The position numbers and the translations under genes were made by a program. Of a stretch of 64,000 nt of DNA, positions 55,566 to 63,911 are shown piece after piece. The notes beneath the pieces were generated by a model that did no database searches, was not told the origin of the DNA, and saw only the letters and a program-made list of their open reading frames with translations. The stretch lies in NCBI RefSeq assembly GCF_040932005.1, contig NZ_CP162414.1, forward strand, positions 1,887,501 to 1,951,500, written 5' to 3'. This DNA is from Aestuariibius sp. HNIBRBA575 (GTDB lineage Bacteria > Pseudomonadota > Alphaproteobacteria > Rhodobacterales > Rhodobacteraceae). The stretch's first letter is position 1, and each line of letters starts with the position of its first letter.

Positions 55566-57038
55566 GTGTCCACCGACCTGTTCATGCCCCCCGCCCATCC
55601 GTTTGATGATGATAAGTTAAAAGAGGAATGTGGCGTCTTTGGCGTCATCGGCGTTTCAGACGCTGCCAATTTCCTTGCGTTGGGGCTGCATGCCCTACAG
55701 CATCGGGGCCAAGAGGCCGGCGGCATTGTTACCCACGATCCCGAAACCGGGTTCAATTCGGTCCGCCGCTTTGGCTATGTCCGCGATAATTTCACCGACC
55801 AAGACACGATGAAAATGCTGCCCGGCCCGCTTGGGATTGGCCATGTGCGCTATTCCACCGCCGGGTCCAAAGGCCAAACCGCGATCCGCGATGTGCAGCC
55901 GTTTTTTGGCGAATTTTCCATGGGGGGGGCGGCGATCGCCCATAATGGCAATATCACCAATGCCGATGCCCTGCGCCGCGAATTGATTGAACGCGGATCA
56001 ATTTTTCAAAGCTCATCTGACAGTGAATGCATCATTCACCTGATGGCGCGGTCTCTGCAGCGCAACATACCCGAACGTATGGAAGACGCCCTGCGCCGTG
56101 TCGAAGGCGCCTTTTCCGTGGTCGCCATGACCCGGACCAAATTGATGGGTGTGCGGGACCCGCTGGGGGTTCGCCCACTGGTACTGGGTAAAATCGGCGA
56201 TGGTTACGCGCTGAGTTCTGAAACATGTGCGCTGGATATCATCGGCGCTGAGTTCATCCGTGAAATTGAACCGGGCGAAATGGTGGTCATTACGGATAAA
56301 GGCGTCGAAAGCCATTTCCCATTCCGCCGTCGCAAATCTCGGTTCTGTATCTTTGAACATGTGTATTTCTCGCGACCTGATTCCATCCTTGGTGGTCGGT
56401 CTGTGTATGAAACTCGCGAAAATATCGGACGCGAATTGGCCAAAGAATCCCCCGTTGAGGCGGATTTGGTTTGCCCCGTGCCCGATTCCGGCACCCCGGC
56501 CGCGATTGGCTTTTCCCTAGAAAGCGGCATCCCCTATGCAATGGGTATCATCCGCAACCAATATATGGGCCGCACATTTATTGAACCCACCGAAAGCATC
56601 CGCAACATGGGTGTGCGCCTGAAGCTGAACGTGAACCGGGCGCTGATCAAAGACAAACGTATCATTCTGGTGGATGATTCCGTTGTACGTGGCACCACAT
56701 CGCGTAAAATCAAGGAAATGATCCTGGATGCGGGCGCCAAAGAAGTGCATTTCCGCATTGCGTCGCCCCCCACGGCTTGGCCCTGTTTTTATGGGGTCGA
56801 TACGCCACAACGCGAAAAACTGTTGGCCGCGACCATGACCGAAGAAGAAATGCGTCAGCATTTGGCAGTGGATAGTTTGAAATTCATCTCGCTTGATGGG
56901 CTTTACCGCGCGGTTGGCGAAGCAAATGGACGCGATCCCAAGGCGCCGAAATATTGCGACGCCTGTTTCTCGGGTGAATATCCCGTTGCCCCCTCTGACA
57001 TGATCGACAAAGGGTTCGAACTCAAAGCAGCGGAATAG
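55566..57038 (+). CDS. purF: Amidophosphoribosyltransferase
   Basis: 490 residues from a GTG start with GGAG 9 bases upstream (an ATG at 55584 is possible). The mature catalytic cysteine is in KEECGVFGVIG at residue 22, so a 21-residue propeptide must be removed. PRPP loop IILVDDSVVRGTTS. The cysteines in FCIFEHVYFSRPDS, WPCFYGVD and YCDACFSGEYP are the ligand positions of the 4Fe-4S cluster of the B. subtilis-type enzyme. It makes phosphoribosylamine, the first committed step of purine synthesis. Confidence 0.96.
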   Translation: MSTDLFMPPAHPFDDDKLKEECGVFGVIGVSDAANFLALGLHALQHRGQEAGGIVTHDPETGFNSVRRFGYVRDNFTDQDTMKMLPGPLGIGHVRYSTAGSKGQTAIRDVQPFFGEFSMGGAAIAHNGNITNADALRRELIERGSIFQSSSDSECIIHLMARSLQRNIPERMEDALRRVEGAFSVVAMTRTKLMGVRDPLGVRPLVLGKIGDGYALSSETCALDIIGAEFIREIEPGEMVVITDKGVESHFPFRRRKSRFCIFEHVYFSRPDSILGGRSVYETRENIGRELAKESPVEADLVCPVPDSGTPAAIGFSLESGIPYAMGIIRNQYMGRTFIEPTESIRNMGVRLKLNVNRALIKDKRIILVDDSVVRGTTSRKIKEMILDAGAKEVHFRIASPPTAWPCFYGVDTPQREKLLAATMTEEEMRQHLAVDSLKFISLDGLYRAVGEANGRDPKAPKYCDACFSGEYPVAPSDMIDKGFELKAAE

Positions 57039-57040
57039 TC

Positions 57041-57598
57041 ATGGCATTTCCAAAGAATGTTTTTGTATTAAATACAGGGCGTTGTGGATCAACGACCCTG
57101 TATCAGGCCTGCTCTCACTTTGACAATTACACCGCCGAACACGAAGGTCTGACCCATCAGGTCGGCCCTGCCCGGTTTGATTTTCCAACGCATCACATTG
57201 AAATCGACAATCGATTGTCATGGGTTCTGGGCCGTTTGGAACGCGCTTATGGGAATGATGCGGCCTATGTGCATTTGACTCGCGATTCAGAGGCGGTCGC
57301 AGCAAGTTACGCAAAACGATCCCAGCAAGGCATCCTAAAATCCTATCGCGACAGCATTTTGATGAAATCAAAACACAAAAGCAAACACATCCCGTTGTTG
57401 GATTTTTGCCATGATTACATTGATACCGTCACAGCAAATATCGAATTTTATTTGCGCGACAAAACTCATGTCATTGATTTCAAACTTGAAAACGCCGCTG
57501 TAGATTTTGATCGGTTTATCGATTGGATTGGCGCAACTGGGGATCTAACGTCGGCGCGCGCGGAATTTGACGTGCTACATAATGCCTCAAAGACCTAA
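57041..57598 (+). CDS. Sulfotransferase-like protein
   Basis: 185 residues, starting 2 bases after the purF stop. FVLNTGRCGSTTLYQAC at 8-24 is the 5'-phosphosulfate loop of PAPS-dependent sulfotransferases, and YVHLTRDSEAVAASYAKRS fits the 3'-phosphate motif. The family is otherwise diverged and short. It could transfer sulfate from PAPS to a cell-surface or small molecule; acceptor unknown. The gene seems richer in A/T than purF, suggesting separate origin. No PAPS-generating cysD/cysN genes are in the window. Confidence 0.7.
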   Translation: MAFPKNVFVLNTGRCGSTTLYQACSHFDNYTAEHEGLTHQVGPARFDFPTHHIEIDNRLSWVLGRLERAYGNDAAYVHLTRDSEAVAASYAKRSQQGILKSYRDSILMKSKHKSKHIPLLDFCHDYIDTVTANIEFYLRDKTHVIDFKLENAAVDFDRFIDWIGATGDLTSARAEFDVLHNASKT

Positions 57599-57649
57599 GC
57601 AGCGGCCGCCCCTCTTGACCTTCACAAATGATCGGACCAAACCCGTCTC

Positions 57650-58303
57650 ATGACTGATCCTGTTTCCAAAGTTGCGCTGGTCACCGGCGCGTCCCGCGGT
57701 CTTGGTGCTGCGCTCGCCGAGGCGCTAGCGCCCGACTATCACGTTGTGGCCGTGGCCCGAACCATTGGCGCTCTTGAGGAATTGGATGACCGTATCCAAG
57801 CCAAAGGTGGCGAAGCCACCCTCGCCCCGATGGATATCTCAACGGATGCAGCGATGCAGCAATTATGCCGGTCAATTTTTGATCGCTGGGGCGCGGTTTC
57901 GCTCTGGGTTCACACCGCCATTCATGCCGCCCCCCTGTCCCCAGCCGGTGACATTTCGGCCAAAGATATGGACCGATCCATCGCTACAAACATGACGGCA
58001 ACGGCCCGGTTGATTTCTTATGTCGCGCCTTTACTGGGCACGGATGGGCGGGCTGTTTTCTTTGATGATACCCATGCCGGAGAGGCGTATTTCGGCGCTT
58101 ATGGCGCCACAAAGGTTGCCCAATTGGCATTGGCGCGCAGCTGGCAGGCCGAAACGGTGCGCACTGGACCACAGGTGAAAATCGTCGCGCCACAGCCGAT
58201 GGCGACGGGGATGCGGGCACGGTTCCATCCCGGTGAACCACGCGATGGTATGGCCGATATTCACGCCGAAGCTGCGCGTCTATTGCCTGAAATTATTGGT
58301 TAA
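57650..58303 (+). CDS. Short-chain dehydrogenase/reductase family protein
   Basis: 217 residues. Cofactor motif TGASRGLGAALAEAL at 12-26, and YGATKVAQLAL with Tyr-Lys of the active site. The catalytic Ser position before it reads FFDDTHAGEAYFGA, with no serine, so activity may be changed or lost. The preceding NNAG motif is replaced by VHTAIHAAP. Convergent to the TetR gene. Confidence 0.82.
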   Translation: MTDPVSKVALVTGASRGLGAALAEALAPDYHVVAVARTIGALEELDDRIQAKGGEATLAPMDISTDAAMQQLCRSIFDRWGAVSLWVHTAIHAAPLSPAGDISAKDMDRSIATNMTATARLISYVAPLLGTDGRAVFFDDTHAGEAYFGAYGATKVAQLALARSWQAETVRTGPQVKIVAPQPMATGMRARFHPGEPRDGMADIHAEAARLLPEIIG

Positions 58304-58311
58304 ATTTGATT

Positions 58312-58328
58312 GGGGCCGTGTTTGCCCC
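58312..58328 (-). terminator. Possible terminator between SDR and TetR genes
   Basis: GGGGC and GCCCC pair around a seven-base loop. On the minus strand it is followed by AATCAAATTT, so it would mainly end tetR transcription. Weak. Confidence 0.4.
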
Positions 58329-58330
58329 CC

Positions 58331-58879
58331 TCACATCAGATCCAACAAAATCAATCGCTCTTCTCGACCACTGCCCCCGCCTGCGGCGGCCAGTTGTTCC
58401 AATCCGATATGTGCGGCGTAAAACAAACGCGCCTTTTGCGCAGCGTTTGGCCCCATCAACCGCAACTCCTCTTCTAGGAATGCGATCCGGTTTGCATCGA
58501 CATTGGCGACGGCCACTTCGGCTTCGGTGTCAAACCGCGCCCAATCCCGAATTGCCGTTTCTGCGACATAACCACCATGTTCCTCTGACACATAAGACGC
58601 GGCCTCGATCAGTGCGCTCAGCCGGCCATGCCCCGGTGGAATTTGGTCCAGACCTGCAATGATCGCATCAGTGGCCTGGGATTTCCAAAACGCGAGCATA
58701 TCGGATTTTAGGGCCTTTAAATCCTTGAAATGCCAATAAAATGACCCCTTTGTTGCACCTATTTCCCGGGCAATTGGTTCCACTTTGATCGCAGATGGCC
58801 CGCCTTTGGCCAATGCTCGGAATCCAGCGCTGATCCAATCAGCTTTGTTTAGAGATTTTGTGGCCGTGGACTGAGTCAT
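58331..58879 (-). CDS. TetR/AcrR-family transcriptional regulator
   Basis: 182 residues. DNA-binding domain at about 15-60: WISAGFRALAKGGPSAIKVEPIAREIG, then TKGSFYWHFKDLKALKSDML, the classic TetR helix-turn-helix. C-terminal ligand/dimer domain. It is divergent from a four-helix membrane protein gene, and three 16-base operator-like palindromes lie between them. Self-repression and control of the neighbour are very likely. Ligand unknown. Confidence 0.93.
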   Translation of the reverse strand: MTQSTATKSLNKADWISAGFRALAKGGPSAIKVEPIAREIGATKGSFYWHFKDLKALKSDMLAFWKSQATDAIIAGLDQIPPGHGRLSALIEAASYVSEEHGGYVAETAIRDWARFDTEAEVAVANVDANRIAFLEEELRLMGPNAAQKARLFYAAHIGLEQLAAAGGGSGREERLILLDLM

Positions 58880-58907
58880 CGTGCATTACTTTCATTTGTT
58901 CCAGCAA

Positions 58908-58923
58908 CATACGCATTGGTATG
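58908..58923. promoter_or_regulatory. TetR operator candidate 1
   Basis: CATACG-CATT-GGTATG, an inverted repeat with arms of six and a four-base spacer (one mismatch). Located 29 bases before the tetR start. Confidence 0.65.
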
Positions 58924-58949
58924 GTTAACATTCAATAAACTTCACACAC

Positions 58950-58965
58950 CATACCATACCGTATG
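58950..58965. promoter_or_regulatory. TetR operator candidate 2
   Basis: CATACC-ATAC-CGTATG (one mismatch), exactly 42 bases after the first copy. It contains the perfect 13-base palindrome CCATACCGTATGG at 58954-58966. Confidence 0.7.
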
Positions 58966-58991
58966 GACTCATTTCACACCCTGCGATACAC

Positions 58992-59007
58992 CATACGTAA
59001 CCGTATG
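58992..59007. promoter_or_regulatory. TetR operator candidate 3
   Basis: CATACG-TAAC-CGTATG, perfect arms, exactly 42 bases after the second copy and 18 bases before the membrane-protein start. Confidence 0.7.
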
Positions 59008-59025
59008 CCGATCAAAGGTCGCAAA

Positions 59026-59403
59026 ATGTCTAAACCTCTTATTGCCGTAACGGCGCTTATGGCGCTGACAACACTGGTTCACGTCTTTTTAGGGGGGCCG
59101 GAATATGCCGACAGCTTTCGCGCGACACTTCCGGCAGATCACCTTAGGTCAATGGCCATGGTTTTGTGGCACGCAGTCACTGTGAACCTCATTGTTTTTA
59201 CATGCGCCTATGCATTCCTGTCGCGTCATCAAAACCTACCATTGCATTACGCGCTGGCCGCCATCCAGATCGGTTGGTCGGGACTGTTTTTATGGTACGG
59301 CGCCACAATGCTCGGCAGCATTTGGCCGATGCCGCAATGGGTAATCTTTGTCATGGCCCCTGCACTGGCCCATTGGGGCCACACTCGTTCACTGTCGCGT
59401 TGA
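59026..59403 (+). CDS. Small four-helix membrane protein controlled by TetR
   Basis: 125 residues from the ATG at 59026, with AAAGG 7 bases before. The longer frame from 58963 begins inside an operator and is unlikely. Four hydrophobic helices: PLIAVTALMALTTLVHVFLG, AMVLWHAVTVNLIVFTCAYAF, YALAAIQIGWSGLFLWYG and QWVIFVMAPALAHWG. No transport motif recognised. Function unknown; the TetR context suggests response to a small molecule. Confidence 0.72.
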   Translation: MSKPLIAVTALMALTTLVHVFLGGPEYADSFRATLPADHLRSMAMVLWHAVTVNLIVFTCAYAFLSRHQNLPLHYALAAIQIGWSGLFLWYGATMLGSIWPMPQWVIFVMAPALAHWGHTRSLSR

Positions 59404-59462
59404 CCAATGCTTGCCGCCCCCGCTGATCCCGCTTAGGAAGGAGCAAAGAAAAAGGGGCAATC

Positions 59463-60251
59463 ATGCGTATTCTGGTCACCAATGACGACGGCATCAACGC
59501 GCCGGGTCTAAAGGTTTTGGAACATATCGCACAGGACATCGCCGGACCTGACGGCGAAGTTTGGGTTGTGGCACCCGCATTTGAGCAATCAGGTGTTGGC
59601 CATTGCATCAGCTATGCCCACCCTTTCATGATCGCGAAACTGGGCGATCGTCGCTATGCCGCCGAAGGGTCCCCCGCTGATTGCGTGCTGGCCGGATTGC
59701 ATGACGTCATGAAAGACACCCAACCAGATTTGATCCTTTCCGGGGTCAACAAGGGCAATAATTCAGCCGAAAATGTACTTTATTCCGGGACTTTGGGAGC
59801 CGCGATGGAGGCCGCATTGCAGGGCTTACCTGCCATTGCCCTGTCACAATATTTTGGACCGGATAATGCGAAACTGGACGACCCATTTGAAGCGACCGCA
59901 GGCCATGGTGCACATGTCGTGCGCACGCTTTTAGCGCAAGGAAAGTGGGATTTGGATCAGGATTATCGCCTGTTTTATAACGTCAATTTTCCGCCAAAAC
60001 CTGCCAAAGATGTCAAAGGCATCAAAGTTGTCCCCCAAGGGCGGCGCCCGAACACCAACTTCGCACTTGAACCCCAAACCAGCCCGTCGGGACGGCGTTT
60101 TTTGTGGATTAAGGGTGGCAACCAACATGTTGAAGTTAAACCCGAAACAGATGTTGGGGCCAATCACGACGGGTTCATCTCTGTCACGCCTTTGCGGGCC
60201 GATTTAACCGCATATGACACCCTGAATTCCCTGCAAGAGGCGTTTGCGTGA
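59463..60251 (+). CDS. surE: 5'/3'-nucleotidase SurE
   Basis: 262 residues. [16 protein letters not shown] gives the metal-binding Asp-Asp; [23 protein letters not shown] and [30 protein letters not shown] are the family motifs. It dephosphorylates nucleoside monophosphates. GGGG and AGGAAGG elements lie before the start. First gene of the surE-pcm-nlpD set. Confidence 0.96.
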   Translation: MRILVTNDDGINAPGLKVLEHIAQDIAGPDGEVWVVAPAFEQSGVGHCISYAHPFMIAKLGDRRYAAEGSPADCVLAGLHDVMKDTQPDLILSGVNKGNNSAENVLYSGTLGAAMEAALQGLPAIALSQYFGPDNAKLDDPFEATAGHGAHVVRTLLAQGKWDLDQDYRLFYNVNFPPKPAKDVKGIKVVPQGRRPNTNFALEPQTSPSGRRFLWIKGGNQHVEVKPETDVGANHDGFISVTPLRADLTAYDTLNSLQEAFA

Positions 60252-60889
60252 CCACAGAAGCCGAACGCAAAATGCAATTTTTGTTTGCCCTTAGATCAAA
60301 GGGCATAACCGATACGCGCGTTTTAACGGCGATGGAACAGATTGATCGCGCGCCCTTTGTCAAAGGCATCTTTGCGGATCGCGCCTACGAAGACATGCCC
60401 CTGCCGATTGCTTGTGGGCAAACGATCAGTCAGCCCAGTGTGGTTGGCCTGATGACCCAAGCGCTGGACGTTTCGCGACGTGACAAAGTGCTCGAGGTGG
60501 GAACCGGGTCTGGGTATCAGGCCGCGATCCTGTCGAAACTGGCCCGGCGCGTTTATACGGTGGACCGCCACAAACGTCTGGTGCGCGAAGCGCAGGCCAA
60601 TTTTGACGCGTTGGATTTGGCCAATATCACATCCATGACCGCGGATGGGTCGTTTGGTCTGCCTGATCAGGCCCCATTTGATCGCATCCTTGTCACCGCC
60701 GCCGCCGAAGACCCGCCCGGGCCGCTCTTGGCGCAAATGCGGATCGGGGGTATCATGGTGTTGCCCGTGGGCCAATCGGATCACGTCCAAAGCTTGATCC
60801 GGGTTACACGGCACGAAACAGGTTTTGACTACGAAGAATTACGACCGGTACGCTTTGTCCCTCTTGTCGAAGGGCTGGGATCAGAGTAA
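60248..60889 (+). CDS. pcm: Protein-L-isoaspartate O-methyltransferase
   Basis: 213 residues from a GTG that overlaps the surE stop (GTGA). SAM motif [15 protein letters not shown], early [19 protein letters not shown], and [21 protein letters not shown]. It methylates isoaspartyl residues in damaged proteins. Downstream region has a small hairpin (60906-60923) before the nlpD-like gene. Confidence 0.95.
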   Translation: MTTEAERKMQFLFALRSKGITDTRVLTAMEQIDRAPFVKGIFADRAYEDMPLPIACGQTISQPSVVGLMTQALDVSRRDKVLEVGTGSGYQAAILSKLARRVYTVDRHKRLVREAQANFDALDLANITSMTADGSFGLPDQAPFDRILVTAAAEDPPGPLLAQMRIGGIMVLPVGQSDHVQSLIRVTRHETGFDYEELRPVRFVPLVEGLGSE

Positions 60890-60940
60890 CGCCGCAGGAA
60901 ACAAAGCCCCGGAAAACAGGGGCCGAACGAGGAAAAGAGC

Positions 60941-62158
60941 ATGGTTATGCACTCTCATTTACGTGTGGCGCTGTTGGCTGGCGCATCGGCAATTGTCTTG
61001 GCGGGCTGTGATTCCTCCTTGGATTTGGATTTCCGGGGATTGGCCAACGGTCTGGACACATCCGAAGCCGCCACAAATGTCACCAGCCGCCCACGCCCCG
61101 ATGCGCGCGGCGTGATTACCTATTCGGACTACCAAGTTGTGGTTGCCCGGCGCAATGACACGGTGCGTATCATCGCGGATCGGCTTGGGATCAATGCGCA
61201 GGAACTTGCCAATTACAACGGGTTAGACGCGGATGTCCCGCTGCGGCGGGATGAAATTGTCGCGCTGCCTGCCCGCGTTGGTGTTGCCGTTCCTACCGGT
61301 ACAATTGCGCAGCCGGATGCCATTGACGTGACCGATTTGGCCTCTAGTGCCATTGATCGGGCGGATGCTGCCAATCCCGCCGGTGTCGCAGGTCCGGTGC
61401 AATCCGGCACCATCGCGCCGACCAGTTCTGGCACGGCTGAACCGATCCGGCATCAGGTTCAACGCGGTGAAACGATTTACACCCTGTCACGCGCCTATGG
61501 TGTTCCGGTGCGCGGCATTGCCCGCTGGAATGGGCTTGGGCCAGATTTAGCGATCCGCGAGGGTCAATATCTGTTGATCCCCGTTCCCGGCGCGGCTGAT
61601 CCTGTGACGCCTACAGTGACGCCCTCATCCGCAGAAACAACTGTGACCGAACCGGGCATCGGCAGCGTCACCCCAACCCCGCCAAGCGCGCAAACGCCCC
61701 TGCCCGACGAAGCCCCAAGCGTCACAGCACCATTGGCCACCCCAACCGCGCCGATTGCCACACCAGAAGTGCCCGATTTGGGCAGTGAGCAAACCGAAAC
61801 GCGGAACGATGCCCGACTGCGCCGCCCGGTTGAGGGCCCCATTATTCGGGCCTATTCACGTGGGCGCAATGACGGGATCGACATTGGCGTTGCGGCAGGC
61901 ACCCCCGTTCGTGCGGCAGCGTCTGGAACCGTGGCTGCGGTTACATCCAACACAGATGGCGCATCAATTGTCGTGATCCGACATTCCGATGGGTTGCTCA
62001 CGGTTTATGTGAACCTCGAAGATTTGAGCGTTGAGAAAAACGACACGGTCAGCGCCGGTGAAGTGATCGCAAAAATCCCAGCCGGCGATCCCAGCTTTTT
62101 GCATTTCGAAGTCCGCAATGGATTGGAAAGTGTCGACCCGACTGGATATCTTCCATAA
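60941..62158 (+). CDS. NlpD-like lipoprotein with LysM repeats and degenerate LytM domain
   Basis: 405 residues, with GAGGAA about 8 bases before the start. Lipobox VLAGC with the lipidated cysteine near residue 23. Two LysM domains, about 60-108 (SDYQVVVARRNDTVRIIADRL) and 168-212 (RHQVQRGETIYTLSRAYG). A Pro/Thr-rich linker, then a peptidase M23 domain at about 300-405 that lacks the zinc ligands: GIDIGVAAGTPV instead of HxxxD and YVNLEDL instead of HxH. Such proteins do not cut peptidoglycan but activate amidases at the septum. surE-pcm-nlpD is the classic order; rpoS is absent, as in alphaproteobacteria. Confidence 0.92.
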   Translation: MVMHSHLRVALLAGASAIVLAGCDSSLDLDFRGLANGLDTSEAATNVTSRPRPDARGVITYSDYQVVVARRNDTVRIIADRLGINAQELANYNGLDADVPLRRDEIVALPARVGVAVPTGTIAQPDAIDVTDLASSAIDRADAANPAGVAGPVQSGTIAPTSSGTAEPIRHQVQRGETIYTLSRAYGVPVRGIARWNGLGPDLAIREGQYLLIPVPGAADPVTPTVTPSSAETTVTEPGIGSVTPTPPSAQTPLPDEAPSVTAPLATPTAPIATPEVPDLGSEQTETRNDARLRRPVEGPIIRAYSRGRNDGIDIGVAAGTPVRAAASGTVAAVTSNTDGASIVVIRHSDGLLTVYVNLEDLSVEKNDTVSAGEVIAKIPAGDPSFLHFEVRNGLESVDPTGYLP

Positions 62159-62181
62159 ATCACAATGGCTTGGGGCGGCGG

Positions 62182-63024
62182 TTAGGCAATCACCTTGCCG
62201 CGCCGCCCAGCCAAATCTGTGAAATATTGCCAAGCCACCCGACCGGATCGTGACCCACGTGTGGCCTGCCATTCAATGGCTTCTGCGCGCAAAGTTGCGT
62301 CGTCAATTTCGACCCCGTAAGCGTCGCAATACCCCCGGATCATTGCCAGATATTCGTCCTGATCACAGGGATGAAAGCCAAGCCACAATCCAAATCGATC
62401 TGACAATGACACTTTTTCTTCGACCGCTTCTGAGGGGCTGATCGCACTGGATCGTTCGTTTTCGATCATGTCGCGGGGCATCAAATGCCGCCGGTTGGAT
62501 GTCGCATACAGCACCACATTATCGGGCCGCCCTTCTATGCCGCCATCCAAAACCGCCTTTAATGATTTGTAATGCGCATCGTCATTGGTGAAAGACAAAT
62601 CATCACAAAACAGCACAAACCGTTCTTTGGCACCGCGCAGCATGGTCAGGCATCGACCAATGCTTGGCAGGTCTTCGCGTTGAATTTCGACGACCTTTAA
62701 CTGTGGGTAATCCGGATTAAGTTTGCCGTGCACCGCCTTGACAAGGCTGGATTTTCCCATCCCACGTGCGCCCCATAGCAAGGCGTTATTTGCAGGCAAC
62801 CCACGGGCAAATTGTTCGGTATTGGCCATCAAAGTGTCACGCGATCGGTTCACTCCAATCAACAGATCCACATCAACGCGGTTCACCTGATGCACAGGTT
62901 CCAACCGGTCCGGATCAGAATGCCAAACAAAGGCTGGCGCCGCATCAAAGTCAGGCGCGGCCAAAGGCGCCGGAGCCATCCGCTCCAGCGCCTCTGCAAT
63001 GCGTTTCAAGGTCTTTTTCGTCAC
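62182..63024 (-). CDS. DUF815 AAA-type ATPase
   Basis: 280 residues from a GTG start that overlaps the tatC stop by two bases (GTGA). Walker A LWGARGMGKSSLVKA at about residue 85, Walker B FVLFCDDLSF, and sensor segment VVLYATSNRRHLMPRD. C-terminal QYFTDLAGRRGKV. DUF815 proteins are single-domain AAA ATPases with unknown role, conserved in proteobacteria. Co-transcribed with tatC. Confidence 0.88.
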   Translation of the reverse strand: MTKKTLKRIAEALERMAPAPLAAPDFDAAPAFVWHSDPDRLEPVHQVNRVDVDLLIGVNRSRDTLMANTEQFARGLPANNALLWGARGMGKSSLVKAVHGKLNPDYPQLKVVEIQREDLPSIGRCLTMLRGAKERFVLFCDDLSFTNDDAHYKSLKAVLDGGIEGRPDNVVLYATSNRRHLMPRDMIENERSSAISPSEAVEEKVSLSDRFGLWLGFHPCDQDEYLAMIRGYCDAYGVEIDDATLRAEAIEWQATRGSRSGRVAWQYFTDLAGRRGKVIA

Positions 63025-63911
63025 GCTTGGGGTTCCTCGTGATCTTCATCATATAGATCTTCATCATCTTCGAACCAGGTCCCATCCGCGCGCATTCTAG
63101 CTTCGCGTTGACGCTCCACGCGGGCGACCAGTTGGATCGAAATTTCGTACAATCCATAGACCACAACAAACAGGATCGCTTGGGTGATCACATCAGGGGG
63201 CGTGACCAACGCGGCCAAAACCAGAATGCCCACGATCGCATATTTACGCACATTGCGCAGGCCAACTGCACTGACCAGCCCCGCCTTGCCCATCAGGGTC
63301 AACAGGACCGGCAATTGGAAACACAGACCAAAGGCGACGATCAATTTCAACGTGATATCAAGAGTTTCGTTGACCTTGCCGTTGAATACAATCGCGATGC
63401 CTTGTTTGGCTTCGCCGACCTCATCCCCTACGATCAGCGTCGAAAGGATGGATGCAGCATCAGCAAATCCAAGGAAAAACTGCATGGCCAAGGGCGTGAC
63501 CACGTAATGCGCAAAGGACGCGCCAAGGATGAACAACAAGGGTGACGCGATCAAAAACGGTAAAAACGCGCTTTTTTCGTTTTTGTACAATCCCGGAGCT
63601 ACGAAACGCCATAACTGATTGGCGATAAACGGAAAAGACAGGCCAAGCCCAAACACCATCGAAATCCGCACCAAGGTGAAAAAGTATTCCTGCGGCGCAG
63701 TATATTGCATCACCGGGTTCGGATCACCCAAAGCGCGCATGGTCTTTTCAATTGGCACCAGAAGAAAGTCGAGGATCGCGCTGCCAAACGAAAAGCACAA
63801 AACCATCCCGATCAAAAACGCCAAAACGGCCCGGATCAGTCGGGTGCGCAGTTCGGCCAGATGTTCGATCAACGGCGCGGTGCTGTCTTCGACGTCGTCT
63901 GTTTGGGTCAT
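63021..63911 (-). CDS. tatC: Sec-independent translocase subunit TatC
   Basis: 296 residues, six membrane helices. Signature APLIEHLAELRTRLIRAVLAF near the N-terminus (with the conserved Glu), PQEYFFTLVRISMVFGLGLSFPFIANQLWRFVAPGLYKNEK, and AALVTPPDVITQAILFVVVYGLYEISI. C-terminal acidic tail (EDDEDLYDEDHEEPQA), longer than in E. coli. It binds twin-arginine signals with TatB. Overlaps tatB by 3 bases. Confidence 0.96.
   Translation of the reverse strand: MTQTDDVEDSTAPLIEHLAELRTRLIRAVLAFLIGMVLCFSFGSAILDFLLVPIEKTMRALGDPNPVMQYTAPQEYFFTLVRISMVFGLGLSFPFIANQLWRFVAPGLYKNEKSAFLPFLIASPLLFILGASFAHYVVTPLAMQFFLGFADAASILSTLIVGDEVGEAKQGIAIVFNGKVNETLDITLKLIVAFGLCFQLPVLLTLMGKAGLVSAVGLRNVRKYAIVGILVLAALVTPPDVITQAILFVVVYGLYEISIQLVARVERQREARMRADGTWFEDDEDLYDEDHEEPQA

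Noticed and set aside
60906..60923. GCCCC/GGGGC hairpin between pcm and the nlpD-like gene
   Set aside because: Only five pairs and no T-run. Unlikely to terminate.
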